Assembly: GCF_028369055.1 (NCBI RefSeq)
Contig: NZ_JAQNCZ010000001.1
Span: forward strand, 1-64,000
Direction of reading: 5' to 3'
DNA: 64,000 nucleotides
From: Cognatishimia sp. SS12
GTDB taxonomy: Bacteria > Pseudomonadota > Alphaproteobacteria > Rhodobacterales > Rhodobacteraceae
Shown here: positions 36,282 through 45,140 of the stretch, piece after piece
Position numbering within the stretch: position 1 is the stretch's first letter
Layout of the letters: every line of letters begins with the position of its first letter
Notes under the pieces: generated by a model
What the model was told of the DNA's origin: nothing
Database searches by the model: none
The model's input: the letters and a program-made list of their open reading frames with translations, nothing else
Position numbers and translations under genes: made by a program

Positions 36282-37184
36282 ATGGAATTATGGATCTTTC
36301 TCGCGCTGGCCGCAGCGTTTTTTCAAACCCTGCGGTTCATGCTGCAAAAGCACTTAAGTCAGGTCAAACTGTCTGCGTCTGGGGCGACCTTTGCGCGGTT
36401 TGTCTATTCTGCGCCCCTCGCGGTCTTGGCGGCGTCGGTCTATCTGGGGGTGCGCGACGTCCCCGTGCCGCTGATGCCTGCCGGGTTTTGGGCCTATGGG
36501 TTCGTTGGCGGCATGGCGCAAATCACCGCCACGGTCTGTGTTGTGATGCTGTTTGGCCGCCGCAATTTCGCCGTGGGGCTGACGCTTAAGAAAGTCGAAG
36601 TGCTGCTGACAGCCCTGATCGGCTTTGTTTTGTTGGGGGACAAGATTTCGGTTTTTGCCTTGCTTGCCATTCTGATTGGCCTGACCGGGGTGATGGTGCT
36701 GTCGGGTAAGATCGAAGGTAACGGCCCCTGGTGGCAGCGGATCGTCAGCCCGAGCGCGGCATTGGGTCTTGCGGCGGGGGCGCTGTTTGGCGTGTCCGGC
36801 GTCTGTTATCGCGGCGCCTCGCTGCTGATTGAAAGCGCTGATCCCTTTGAGCGCGCACTTGTCACGCTGGCCGCAGTGACATCGATGCAGTTGGTCAGTA
36901 TGGCGCTGTGGCTATACCTGCGCGACCGCGCCGAGATTAGCCGCGTCCTCAGCGTCTGGCGCACCGCAGGTTTTGTCGGGCTAACCAGCCTGGCGGGCAG
37001 TTTTGGTTGGTTTGCCGCCTTCACGCTGCAAAACGCCGCCTATGTCAAGGCGGTGGGGCAGGTAGAGCTGATCTTTGGGCTGCTTGCGACAACGCTGTTT
37101 TTCAAAGAAAAGATTTCTTTGCGCGAATATTTCGGGATCGCGCTGATTGCGGTCAGCGTGATCGTATTGGTTTTGGGCAGCTAA
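36282..37184 (+). CDS. EamA/DMT-family membrane transporter
   Basis: 300 residues with about ten membrane segments in two EamA halves. ELWIFLALAAAFFQTLRFMLQKHLS begins the protein. GKIEGNG sits in the central loop and AFTLQNAAYVKAVGQVELIFG in the second half. The substrate is unknown; relatives export amino acids or metabolites. Its TAA stop shares bases with the convergent NUDIX gene stop (CTAA). Confidence 0.8.
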   Translation: MELWIFLALAAAFFQTLRFMLQKHLSQVKLSASGATFARFVYSAPLAVLAASVYLGVRDVPVPLMPAGFWAYGFVGGMAQITATVCVVMLFGRRNFAVGLTLKKVEVLLTALIGFVLLGDKISVFALLAILIGLTGVMVLSGKIEGNGPWWQRIVSPSAALGLAAGALFGVSGVCYRGASLLIESADPFERALVTLAAVTSMQLVSMALWLYLRDRAEISRVLSVWRTAGFVGLTSLAGSFGWFAAFTLQNAAYVKAVGQVELIFGLLATTLFFKEKISLREYFGIALIAVSVIVLVLGS

Positions 37185-37900
37185 GCCCCCAGGTCATCTT
37201 TGCGCGGCGGGCGGCCATTGAGCCGTTTGAAATAACCGGCCTCGTCGTCGTTCTTGAAAAACGGAATGGTTGCAGGCGGGGCAAGATCATGAATGTATCC
37301 CGCGATTTCGGCCAGAACCACCTCTGTGATAAACGGCAGGTCAAATTGGCGCGCTTGGGCGAGCGGCACCCATTGCAGATGCGACAGCTCATCGCTGGCG
37401 GCGGAAAAATCGTCGATATCCCCGGACAGCGCTGCGGCGTCCAGCAGGAAGAAACGCGCATCAAAACGGCGCGGCCTGCCGGGGGGCGTAATGGCGCGGA
37501 ACACAAATTGTAGCGCCTCGGCGCTGGGGCGATGCCCGGTCGCGGCATAGTCTGCCCAATCTCGAGGCGGCGTCGACCAGGCGGCTTTGCTGCCAAGCAC
37601 CAGCCCGGTTTCTTCCCAAAGCTCGCGGATCGCGGCGACGGGCAGGGCGGTGGTGACATCCGGCCGCGTCTCTGGGCGCAGATCCTCTTGCAGCCGGTCC
37701 GCACAGCGTTTTTGCAGCGGCGTTTGCAGCGTGATGGCATAATCGTCTGCATCAACGGCCCCGCCGGGGAAGACGAACTTATTCGGCATAAAGGCCGCTT
37801 TGGCCCCACGCTGCCCCATCAGCACCTGCGGGTTGTCAAAGCGGTTGCGCAGCACAATTACGGTGGCCGCATCGCGTATCGCGGATTTGTCGACGGTCAT
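37181..37900 (-). CDS. NUDIX hydrolase
   Basis: 239 residues. FVFPGGAVDADDY leads into the NUDIX box, whose core AAIRELWEETGLVLG is clear, with an insertion between the two halves as in the NUDT8/CoA-diphosphatase-like group. KDDLGA is the end. The substrate, probably a nucleoside diphosphate derivative, is not certain. GAGG six bases before ATG 37900 favours it; ATG 37912 is possible. Confidence 0.8.
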   Translation of the reverse strand: MTVDKSAIRDAATVIVLRNRFDNPQVLMGQRGAKAAFMPNKFVFPGGAVDADDYAITLQTPLQKRCADRLQEDLRPETRPDVTTALPVAAIRELWEETGLVLGSKAAWSTPPRDWADYAATGHRPSAEALQFVFRAITPPGRPRRFDARFFLLDAAALSGDIDDFSAASDELSHLQWVPLAQARQFDLPFITEVVLAEIAGYIHDLAPPATIPFFKNDDEAGYFKRLNGRPPRKDDLGA

Positions 37901-38146
37901 CTGCGGCCTCATTTTTCGGATTTCTCCCTAAATCTGCCCCGCGGCGGCGCAATGTTCAAGCCCAGCGGCGTGTGACGTGGCGAAAGATTTCATATTTTTA
38001 TTTATTTAAAGTCAGTGACTTACAAATTATCGACGCTTTTTTTGCGCGTTGGGCGACGGAAAGCTGTGGCCTCGGCGTTTGACCTTATGAAAACGGGCAG
38101 CAAGCCGGTTTTGATCTTAGGCAAAGAAACCGAAAGGAACGACATA

Positions 38147-38614
38147 ATGAAACGTGCAGTAGTGATCTCTGGTGTGACAGCTCTGGCATTGGCGCTGGGC
38201 GCAGGTGTGGCGTCGGCGAAGGGCGGCGGCAAAGGCGGCCACCATGGTGCGCGCATCAACTTTGAGCAATTGGATGCCAATGGCGATGGGCAGATCACCA
38301 AGGAAGAAATGGCAGCGCACGCCCAGGCGCGCTTTGCCGAAGTGGACACCAATGGCGATGGCATGCTCTCGGCAGAAGAACTGGCCGCCGCGTCCGAGCG
38401 CGCCACAGCAGAGCGTACCAAACGTATGATCGAGCGCAAGGATGCCAATGGCGATGGTGTGCTGAGTCTTGAGGAAATGCAGCCGGAAAGTGACCGTGCG
38501 GACCGCATGTTTGAGCGGTTGGACACAGACGGTGACGGCGCAATCAGCCAGGCAGAGCTGGACGCTAAAAAGGGTAAGCGCAAAGGCAAACGCGGAGACG
38601 CTGACGAAGGCTGA
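38147..38614 (+). CDS. Exported EF-hand calcium-binding protein
   Basis: 155 residues. The signal peptide KRAVVISGVTALALALGAGVASA is followed by four EF-hand loops: DANGDGQITKEE, DTNGDGMLSAEE, DANGDGVLSLEE and DTDGDGAISQAE, then a lysine-rich tail. It should bind calcium in the periplasm. AAAGGAA lies nine bases upstream. An ECF sigma gene follows after 94 bases with a strong hairpin between. Confidence 0.88.
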   Translation: MKRAVVISGVTALALALGAGVASAKGGGKGGHHGARINFEQLDANGDGQITKEEMAAHAQARFAEVDTNGDGMLSAEELAAASERATAERTKRMIERKDANGDGVLSLEEMQPESDRADRMFERLDTDGDGAISQAELDAKKGKRKGKRGDADEG

Positions 38615-38634
38615 TCCCAATCGCTTGCCTCAGG

Positions 38635-38666
38635 CTTGCGCGCTGATCCCCCGACCAGCGCGCAAG
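38635..38666 (+). terminator. 11-base perfect hairpin, possible terminator or attenuator
   Basis: CTTGCGCGCTG (38635-38645) and CAGCGCGCAAG (38656-38666) pair perfectly around ten bases. No T-run follows, so it is not a textbook intrinsic terminator. It lies between the EF-hand gene and the sigma factor gene and may limit read-through or protect the 3' end. Confidence 0.5.
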
Positions 38667-38708
38667 TCGATTGCCTAACCCCTGATTAGTGTTTACTCCG
38701 ACAGGACG

Positions 38709-39293
38709 ATGGAGATGCCGCGAGACAGCTTTGAGGATGCCAGCGACGACGCCCTGTTGGTGCTTTATGCCAACGGCGATGTTGCGGCTGCGCGCAGTCT
38801 GACGGCGCGGCTGACACCCAAAGTGTTTGGCCATGCCTTTCGCATGCTCGGGGATCGCGCCGAGGCGGAGGATATCGCGCAAGAAGCGTTGATCCGCCTT
38901 TGGAAACAGGCCCCCAACTGGCGACAGGGGGAGGCCAAGGTGACAACCTGGCTTTATCGTGTTGTTGCCAATCTCTGTACGGACCGACTGCGCCGCACGC
39001 GCGGCGTGGCGCTGGATGCGGTGCCAGAGCCCGAAGATGATGCTGTCAGCGCCGCTGAAGCGATGCAAAATCAGGCCCGCACCGATGCGCTGCAATTGGC
39101 GCTTAACCAGCTGCCGGAACGGCAGAAACAGGCGGTGATCTTGCGGCATATCGAGGGGCTGGCAAATCCCGAGATTGCCGAGATTATGGATGTGGGTGTT
39201 GAAGCGGTCGAAAGTCTGACCGCGCGTGGAAAACGCGCCTTGGCCAAGCTGTTGGCCGGGCGCAAGGATGAATTGGGGTATTCAGATGGCTGA
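38709..39293 (+). CDS. ECF-type RNA polymerase sigma factor
   Basis: 194 residues. Sigma region 2 is GHAFRMLGDRAEAEDIAQEALIRLW and TTWLYRVVANLCTDRLRR (about 55-95). Region 4 is LPERQKQAVILRHIEGLANPEIAEIM with VGVEAVESLTARGKRAL. ATG 38709 and ATG 38715 are both possible. The next gene overlaps by eight bases and looks like its anti-sigma factor. Confidence 0.9.
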   Translation: MEMPRDSFEDASDDALLVLYANGDVAAARSLTARLTPKVFGHAFRMLGDRAEAEDIAQEALIRLWKQAPNWRQGEAKVTTWLYRVVANLCTDRLRRTRGVALDAVPEPEDDAVSAAEAMQNQARTDALQLALNQLPERQKQAVILRHIEGLANPEIAEIMDVGVEAVESLTARGKRALAKLLAGRKDELGYSDG

Positions 39294-39654
39294 CAAAGAT
39301 CCAATGGACGACATGCTGAACAATCTATTTGAAGAGGCGCGCGGTGCCCCCGATGCCGCCCCTGGCGACGATCTTATGGCGCGGGTCTTGGCAGATGCGA
39401 TCGCGTTGCAACCGGTCCCGGCTGTTGTGGCAGATCGGCCGCGGCGTAGTTTGATGCGGGCAATTTTTGATGCCGTCGGGGGCTGGCAAGGCACCTCTGG
39501 GCTTGTGGCTGCAACCATGGCCAGCGTCTGGATTGGTTTTGCCGGCACGGATACGTTGACCCTTGAAGGGCTTCAGGCTGTGGTCGGCGGCGACACGGAC
39601 TATTATCTCTCCGATTTGGGCGGGGATTTCAGCTTTACGATTGAGGAAGGGTAA
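39286..39654 (+). CDS. Putative anti-sigma factor, single membrane span
   Basis: 122 residues. The acidic N-terminal half (DPMDDMLNNLFEEARGAPDAAPGDDLMARVL) would face the cytoplasm and a hydrophobic stretch (GTSGLVAATMASVWIGFAG, about 69-87) could cross the membrane. The start lies inside the end of the sigma gene, the usual layout of a sigma/anti-sigma pair. There is no ZAS zinc motif. The role is inferred from position and topology. Confidence 0.6.
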   Translation: MADKDPMDDMLNNLFEEARGAPDAAPGDDLMARVLADAIALQPVPAVVADRPRRSLMRAIFDAVGGWQGTSGLVAATMASVWIGFAGTDTLTLEGLQAVVGGDTDYYLSDLGGDFSFTIEEG

Positions 39655-39658
39655 AGGC

Positions 39659-40162
39659 ATGGCGCAAGACAAGATCACACCCCCGCCACGCGCGCCCATG
39701 CGGCCCGGCTTGCGCGCCCTGCTGATTGGATCGCTGGCGGTCAACCTGATTGTGCTTGGCCTCGCGCTCGGGGCGGTGTTCGGCCAGAAACAGGGTGGGG
39801 ATCGCGCGCCACGGGATGCGGATTTCATGGGGGCCTATACCCGCGCGCTGCCGGACGACACCCGGCGCGACATCGGGCGCGCGATCCGGCGGCACCACCG
39901 CACGAGCGGCATCAGCCGTGATGCCGCCCGCGCCGCCTATCAAGAGATGCTGAGCCTGATGCGGGCCACACCATTTGACGTTGAAGCGATCAAGGCGCAA
40001 TTGGATGCCCAAGCACGCGCGTCTTATGACCGGCGCGACGCGGCGCAAGAGATCTGGTTGAAGGCGGTTTCAGAAATGAGCGATGCGGAACGTGCTGTCT
40101 ATGCTGACGAGATAGAGCGCCTGTTGACTCGGCCAAAATCCGGCAAGCCCGCCCGCAACTGA
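39659..40162 (+). CDS. CpxP/ZraP-like periplasmic stress or metal sensor
   Basis: 167 residues. A membrane anchor (LRALLIGSLAVNLIVLGLALG, about 18-38) precedes a helical periplasmic domain. YTRALPDDTRRDIGRAIRRH and DVEAIKAQLDAQ resemble the heavy-metal-resistance/Spy-CpxP repeat. It is five bases after the putative anti-sigma gene, so all three may form one envelope stress switch. Confidence 0.72.
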   Translation: MAQDKITPPPRAPMRPGLRALLIGSLAVNLIVLGLALGAVFGQKQGGDRAPRDADFMGAYTRALPDDTRRDIGRAIRRHHRTSGISRDAARAAYQEMLSLMRATPFDVEAIKAQLDAQARASYDRRDAAQEIWLKAVSEMSDAERAVYADEIERLLTRPKSGKPARN

Positions 40163-40178
40163 GGTCGGGCCGGGCGGC

Positions 40179-41558
40179 TTACGCGGGGAGCGACGCGAAC
40201 AAGACGCGATCACGCCCGGCGGTTTTGGCGGCATAAAGCGCCTGGTCGGCTTCTTTCATGATTTCATCTGTGCTGCGCGCCAATGTGCCGCCCCCAAGGC
40301 TCGCGCCGATGCTGATGGTGACCGGGACCTTTGCGTTGCTGGCGCAAATTTCGATCGGCGAGTCGCGCAGCGCCGCGCACAGACGCCGTGCCGTCTGGGC
40401 CGCATCCTTCTGACTGACATCTGGCAGGGCGATCAGGAATTCTTCCCCACCGATCCGCGCCAGCAAATCCACCGCGCGCAGGCTGTTGCGCAGGCGCTGC
40501 GCCGTTTCGGTTAACACCACATCGCCGGCGGCATGGCCAAACCTGTCATTCACCGATTTGAAATGGTCGATATCGGCAATGAGCACGGCAAAAAATCGAC
40601 CGCGATCCTGTGCCTGCTGCGCAATGCGGCTGAGGTGCGGCAGCGCATAGCGCCGGTTGAACAGCCCGGTCAGCGGATCGGTCAGCGCCGCCTGTAGCCC
40701 ATGCGTGACCGTGTTGCGCAGCCGGTCGGAATAGCGCTTTTGCGCCACCAGCGTCGCAAGGCGCAGTGTGATCTCTTCGGTATCAAACCCGTCTGGCATG
40801 ATGTCCTGTGCGCCCAGATCCAGCGCGTCGATCATCACTTGCCGGTCCGGGGCCAGCATCACCATCAGGATGCCGCTATAGCGCGATGTGGCGCGCGCGC
40901 GTATTTCCGCCAAAAGGCGCAGCGCTGGCGCTGGCTGGCTGGGATCAATGGCAATGACAAAGACATCCGGTGCCGAGTCGCTGGCCAGTTTCTGCAGGAC
41001 TGACTCCTGTTTTTGGCAGGATATCTGATAGGGAGAGAGCGCTTTCAACTGACTTTGCCAGCGCACACCCAGCGGTTTTTCAGGGACGACCAGCATCACT
41101 GACGGGCGTTTGGCAAAGGGATCGGCAGTTTCGGCAAGGCCAAAAGTTTCTTTGGTGCGTTCGCGCAATTGGTATTCTTCGCGGGTTTCGCGGTCGCGCA
41201 AGAGGCTGCGCAGACGCGCCAGCAGCACCAAATCGTCAATGGGTCGCGCCAAAACCGCATTGGCACCGGCGCGCAGCGCGGCAATGCGGGTCACGCGGTT
41301 TTCCATTGCGGCAAGCACAACAATCGGCAGGTCTCGCGTTTGCGGCGCGGCGCGCAGATCCGTAATGAAACCAAGGGCATCGCCGTCCGAAAGCTGTTCG
41401 TTGATCAGGATCATGTCCGGCTTGTCGTGCTTTAGAAGCGTCTCTGCCTCCTGCAGAGTTGCGGCTTGGGAAACCTCGTAAAATGCCCCTGAAAGCCGAA
41501 CTTTCAAAACGATCCGGTTTGTGGCAATGCTATCAACTATCAGCAGTTTGCCGGGCAT
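40179..41558 (-). CDS. pleD: PleD-like GGDEF protein with degenerate receiver domains
   Basis: 459 residues: two receiver-like domains (about 1-125 and 150-275) and a C-terminal diguanylate cyclase domain. GLFNRRYALPHL, DIDHFKSVNDRFGHAAGDVVL and RIGGEEF are intact, and RAVD five residues before GGEEF is the inhibitory I-site, so cyclic-di-GMP synthesis and feedback look possible. In receiver 1 the phospho-acceptor aspartate 53 of PleD is asparagine (MILIN53) and the second acidic residue is serine (VD9-S10), so normal phosphorylation is not expected. DUF3572 diverges upstream. Confidence 0.87.
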   Translation of the reverse strand: MPGKLLIVDSIATNRIVLKVRLSGAFYEVSQAATLQEAETLLKHDKPDMILINEQLSDGDALGFITDLRAAPQTRDLPIVVLAAMENRVTRIAALRAGANAVLARPIDDLVLLARLRSLLRDRETREEYQLRERTKETFGLAETADPFAKRPSVMLVVPEKPLGVRWQSQLKALSPYQISCQKQESVLQKLASDSAPDVFVIAIDPSQPAPALRLLAEIRARATSRYSGILMVMLAPDRQVMIDALDLGAQDIMPDGFDTEEITLRLATLVAQKRYSDRLRNTVTHGLQAALTDPLTGLFNRRYALPHLSRIAQQAQDRGRFFAVLIADIDHFKSVNDRFGHAAGDVVLTETAQRLRNSLRAVDLLARIGGEEFLIALPDVSQKDAAQTARRLCAALRDSPIEICASNAKVPVTISIGASLGGGTLARSTDEIMKEADQALYAAKTAGRDRVLFASLPA

Positions 41559-41633
41559 CTGACTTGTCCTTGTTAGTGGTTCGAGTCAGCTTGCGTCGTG
41601 ATGGTTAACAAACCCTTTAGAAAGCAGATCAAA

Positions 41634-41918
41634 ATGTCATTAAATTCTGAGGCCGCAGAAACCATCGGGTTGCAGGCCCTTGGTTGGTTGGCCAGCAATG
41701 AGGAGCTGTTGCCGGTTTTTCTTGGGGCCAGCGGTGCGTCGGTCTCGGATCTGAAATCGCAGGCCGGTGATCCGGCTTTTTTGGCGTCTATATTGGATTT
41801 TGTCACAATGGATGACGCTTGGGTTGTCGCGTTCTGTGACAGCGCGGGTCTGGATTACGCGCACCCGATGGCCGCGCGACAGGCGCTGCCCGGTGGGGCG
41901 CAGGTGAATTGGACCTGA
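41634..41918 (+). CDS. DUF3572 family protein
   Basis: 94 residues: AETIGLQALGWLASNEELLPVFLGASG and FVTMDDAWVVAFCDSAGL (two parts) are the family body and PMAARQALPGGAQVNWT its fixed ending. The function is unknown. In Rhodobacterales it is often found beside pleD and a HAD phosphatase, as here: the HAD gene follows after three bases. ATG 41634 fits the usual length; an in-frame start at 41598 is possible. Confidence 0.8.
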   Translation: MSLNSEAAETIGLQALGWLASNEELLPVFLGASGASVSDLKSQAGDPAFLASILDFVTMDDAWVVAFCDSAGLDYAHPMAARQALPGGAQVNWT

Positions 41919-41921
41919 GCT

Positions 41922-42647
41922 ATGGGATTTGAAAAGGCACCAAATCGCGCGTCACAGGTCAGCCTGACAGCTTCGGCAGTGCTGTTTGACAAAGACGGCA
42001 CTTTGTTTGATTTCAATGCCACCTGGAACGGTTGGACCATTGGCATTATCGACTATTTTTCCGGTGGTGACGCCGATGTTGCATCGCGGATCGCCGCCGC
42101 GATTGAATTTGATCTTGGCAGCCGTCAGTTCCTGCCGACGAGCCCGGTGATCGCGGGCACCAACCGCGAGGCTGCGGAGCTGGTGGCTTCGGCCCTGCCG
42201 GGGCAAAACGTGGCCGAGATTGAGCAGCACCTTGCCATCAGCGCCAGCCGCGCAGACATTGTGCCCGCCGTGCCGCTTTCGCCCTATCTGAACGATCTCA
42301 GGTCACGCGGCCTTAAGCTCGGGGTGATGACCAATGACACAGAAATGGGCGCAAAGGCGCATTTGGAGGCCGCTGGCGTCATCGATCGCTTTGACATGGT
42401 GATTGGTCATGACAGCGGCTTTGGGGCCAAGCCGGACGCCGCGCCCCTGCTGGCGTTTGCGCAGCACATGGGGCTGGCGCCGCATGATGTCATCATGGTG
42501 GGCGACAGCACCCACGATCTGCTCGCCGGGCGACGGGCAGGCATGAAAACCATTGGCGTATTGACCGGTCTGGCCACCGAAGACACGCTCGCCCCGCTTG
42601 CGGATATTGTGCTGCCGCATATCGGGCATATCCCCAGTTTGCTGTAA
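41922..42647 (+). CDS. HAD-family hydrolase (phosphoglycolate phosphatase-like)
   Basis: 241 residues. AVLFDKDGTLFDF (motif I), LGVMTNDTEMGAK (motif II), GHDSGFGAKPDAAPLLAFA (motif III lysine) and VIMVGDSTHDLLAGRRAGM (motif IV) form a complete active site with a C1 cap between. It probably dephosphorylates a small metabolite; the substrate is not clear. It is likely cotranscribed with DUF3572. Confidence 0.85.
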   Translation: MGFEKAPNRASQVSLTASAVLFDKDGTLFDFNATWNGWTIGIIDYFSGGDADVASRIAAAIEFDLGSRQFLPTSPVIAGTNREAAELVASALPGQNVAEIEQHLAISASRADIVPAVPLSPYLNDLRSRGLKLGVMTNDTEMGAKAHLEAAGVIDRFDMVIGHDSGFGAKPDAAPLLAFAQHMGLAPHDVIMVGDSTHDLLAGRRAGMKTIGVLTGLATEDTLAPLADIVLPHIGHIPSLL

Positions 42648-42727
42648 TCTCTGCGTGTTATTTGTGCCCTCTGGGCAAGCGCTTTGTCTGCCAGTAGGCT
42701 GAGGAAAAATAACACGACAGGTGCGCG

Positions 42728-44488
42728 ATGACACAAGACCACATGGCGGAAACGGGCGAAGCGCCCATGGCACCACGGGTGTACATGAGCCTTATCGGGG
42801 CCTGCGCCGGCTGCGCTGCCTGGCTTTTGGTGCATGTCCTGCCAGATCAGCTGTCTGACCAGCGATTTTTGCTTTGGACGGCAAGCGCAACAGGCGGGTT
42901 CTTTACGGTCTTGTTGGCGCTGCTGGGCCCTTTGCGGTTGCGCCACGCGCTTGGCGTGGCCTTGGTACTGGCGTTTTCCGCCGCGGCGCTGCTCTTCTGG
43001 CATAGCGCCGGGTTTGAAACGGTGCGGGCACAATTTGACACGGGCCTCGCGCCGCTGGCTTGGGCGCTGATGCTTGTGGTGGGGGCTCCCTTTGGGGCGG
43101 CGCTGGTTGACGGACGAGCACAAGATTATGCCTATCTCTTTGATACCGCGTGGAATATTGTCGTGCGCTATGCTGCGGCAGCGCTGTTTGTCGGGCTGTT
43201 TTGGGGCGCTCTGTTCTTGTCTGATGCGCTGCTGGGGATCGTCGGGATCACGCTGATTGACGATCTGATTGATCAGGAACCCGTGCCTTATGTGCTCTCT
43301 GGTCTGGCGCTGGGGCTGGCGTTGTCGGTGGCGCAGGACATGCGGGCCTATGTCTCCCCTTATCTTCTGCTGCGCCTCCTGCGCCTGTTGATGCCGATGG
43401 TGTTGCTGGTCACTGTGGTGTTTCTCTTGGCCTTGCCGCTGCGCGGGCTGAGCGGATTGTTTGGTGATTTTTCTGCGGCGGCGGTTCTGATGGGTATGGC
43501 TGTGGTCACGATCACGCTGGTGACATCGGCGCTGGACCGCGATGATATCGACGCGATTGCCAACCGCTGGATGCGGCGTGTTGCGCAAGCCATGGCGCTG
43601 TTGCTGCCGGTGCTTGCGGGCCTTGCGCTCTGGGCGATTTGGCTGCGCGTTGCTGACTATGGCTGGAGCCCGGCGCGCATTGCCGCGACCCTCGCCGCGC
43701 TGCTGATATCTGGGTATGCGCTGCTTTATGCGATTGCGGTGCTGCGCGGCGCGCGCTGGGCTGACCATATCCGTACGTCCAATATTATGATGGCGGTGAT
43801 CAGCTTTGCGCTTGCGGCGCTTTGGCTCTCGCCGCTGCTGAATGCGGAACACATCGCATCCCAAAGTCAGTTGGATCGCTACCTTGCCGGCGCGGTGCCC
43901 GCAGACGAGGTGCCGGTCTGGGAGTTGCAGCATGACTGGGGACTGGCAGGGCAGGCGGTGGTTGACCAAATAGCCGCGCTGGACGGTGTTGCGCACGCCG
44001 AATTGCAGCAAAACACTGAGCGTGCAGCGGAGCTTTCGCGCTGGGAATTTGACAGCGGGCAGGGCGAGCGCGCCGCCTCAGACATGTCCGCAGACTTGGT
44101 GCCGCTTGTGGCCGTCTGGCCCGAAGGCCGCCGCCTTGCGCCAGATGCCTTTGCTATGATCTTTCATGCGCAACTCAAGGCGTGGCTAGACCTCTGCGCT
44201 TTGCCCGAAGCCCCGCGCTGTTCGCTGGTGTTTGGCCCCTTTGGCCGGGCGGGCGAAGAACGGGCGATTTTTGTGGTCCCCGGCACCACGCATAATGCCG
44301 GGGCGTTTGTCATGCACGGCACCGCGGCGGGCGGGTTTGACGGGGCCGGGGTGATCCGCGCGGCGCGCGGGGAGGGTCAGCTGAGCGCTGCGCAGATCCG
44401 GCAGTTGGGTGAGGGTGGTTTTCGTATTGGCCCCTCGCGTCAGCAATCGCTGTGGATCGGAGATTTTGAGCTGAGTCCGAGATTTTGA
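42728..44488 (+). CDS. DUF4153 multi-pass membrane protein
   Basis: 586 residues. The first 380 hold about ten to eleven membrane segments, with FDTAWNIVVRYAAAALFVGLFWG in the middle as in DUF4153. The last 200 are soluble, from LLNAEHIASQSQLDRYLAG onward, and end in SRQQSLWIGDFELSPRF. The role is unknown. The ribosome-binding site is weak. Confidence 0.8.
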   Translation: MTQDHMAETGEAPMAPRVYMSLIGACAGCAAWLLVHVLPDQLSDQRFLLWTASATGGFFTVLLALLGPLRLRHALGVALVLAFSAAALLFWHSAGFETVRAQFDTGLAPLAWALMLVVGAPFGAALVDGRAQDYAYLFDTAWNIVVRYAAAALFVGLFWGALFLSDALLGIVGITLIDDLIDQEPVPYVLSGLALGLALSVAQDMRAYVSPYLLLRLLRLLMPMVLLVTVVFLLALPLRGLSGLFGDFSAAAVLMGMAVVTITLVTSALDRDDIDAIANRWMRRVAQAMALLLPVLAGLALWAIWLRVADYGWSPARIAATLAALLISGYALLYAIAVLRGARWADHIRTSNIMMAVISFALAALWLSPLLNAEHIASQSQLDRYLAGAVPADEVPVWELQHDWGLAGQAVVDQIAALDGVAHAELQQNTERAAELSRWEFDSGQGERAASDMSADLVPLVAVWPEGRRLAPDAFAMIFHAQLKAWLDLCALPEAPRCSLVFGPFGRAGEERAIFVVPGTTHNAGAFVMHGTAAGGFDGAGVIRAARGEGQLSAAQIRQLGEGGFRIGPSRQQSLWIGDFELSPRF

Positions 44489-44552
44489 GCGCGTTTGAAA
44501 AATCTTAAGGCCCTCCGCGTAGCCTGCCTTCGTAACGAAAGCGAGGACACGC

Positions 44553-45140
44553 ATGCATGGTCTGATAAACCGCGCGCTGCAGTATTTTGTCACCGACACC
44601 TACGGATCAGACCGTTGGGAAGAGGTGGTGCGCATTGCGCGGCTCGACTTCGCTGAATTTGAGGCGATGTTGCATTATGAAGATGCACTGACAGAACAGG
44701 TCATTGCTGCCATTGTAAAAACGCTGGGGGTGAAACGCGCGATGGTGCTCGAAGATATCGGCACCTATCTGGTGACGCACCCCAATGTTGAGGCTTTGCG
44801 CCGCCTGCTGCGATTTGGCGGCGAAAGCTTTCCTGAATTTCTGCAATCGCTTGATGATCTGGCCGACAGATCCCGGCTTGCGGTCGAAGACCTTGAGTTG
44901 CCAGAGCTTGAACTGGATGACCTTGGCGACGGGGCCTACAGCCTCAGCTGCCGCCATGTTCACGGCGGGTTCGGCTATGTGCTGATGGGGCTCTTGCGCA
45001 CAATGGCTGATGACTACGGGGCGCTGGCGCTGCTGGATCATGCCTTTGGGCAAGAGGGGGAAGAGATCATAGATATCAAGCTGGTGGATGCTGATTTCAG
45101 CCCGGGCCGGGGCTTTGACCTGGGGGCACATGTCGCGTGA
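44553..45140 (+). CDS. H-NOX-like protein lacking the proximal heme histidine
   Basis: 195 residues with the H-NOX fold: MHGLINRALQYFVTDTYG and LEDIGTYLVTHPNVEALRRLLRFGG match the N-terminal half. The family's proximal histidine falls in SLDxLHxR; here it is LDDLADR, so A104 replaces His. The heme-propionate motif YxSxR appears as SLSCR (130-134), losing its tyrosine but keeping Ser and Arg. Heme and NO binding in the usual way is doubtful. It overlaps the GGDEF gene (GTGA), the common H-NOX/cyclase pairing. GCGAGGA precedes the start. Confidence 0.82.
   Translation: MHGLINRALQYFVTDTYGSDRWEEVVRIARLDFAEFEAMLHYEDALTEQVIAAIVKTLGVKRAMVLEDIGTYLVTHPNVEALRRLLRFGGESFPEFLQSLDDLADRSRLAVEDLELPELELDDLGDGAYSLSCRHVHGGFGYVLMGLLRTMADDYGALALLDHAFGQEGEEIIDIKLVDADFSPGRGFDLGAHVA

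Noticed and set aside
42407..44011. A 534-residue open frame on the minus strand
   Set aside because: It is the mirror of the DUF4153 and HAD genes. It is rich in Gln, Arg and His, has no domain, and lacks a ribosome-binding site. High GC makes such long antisense frames common.
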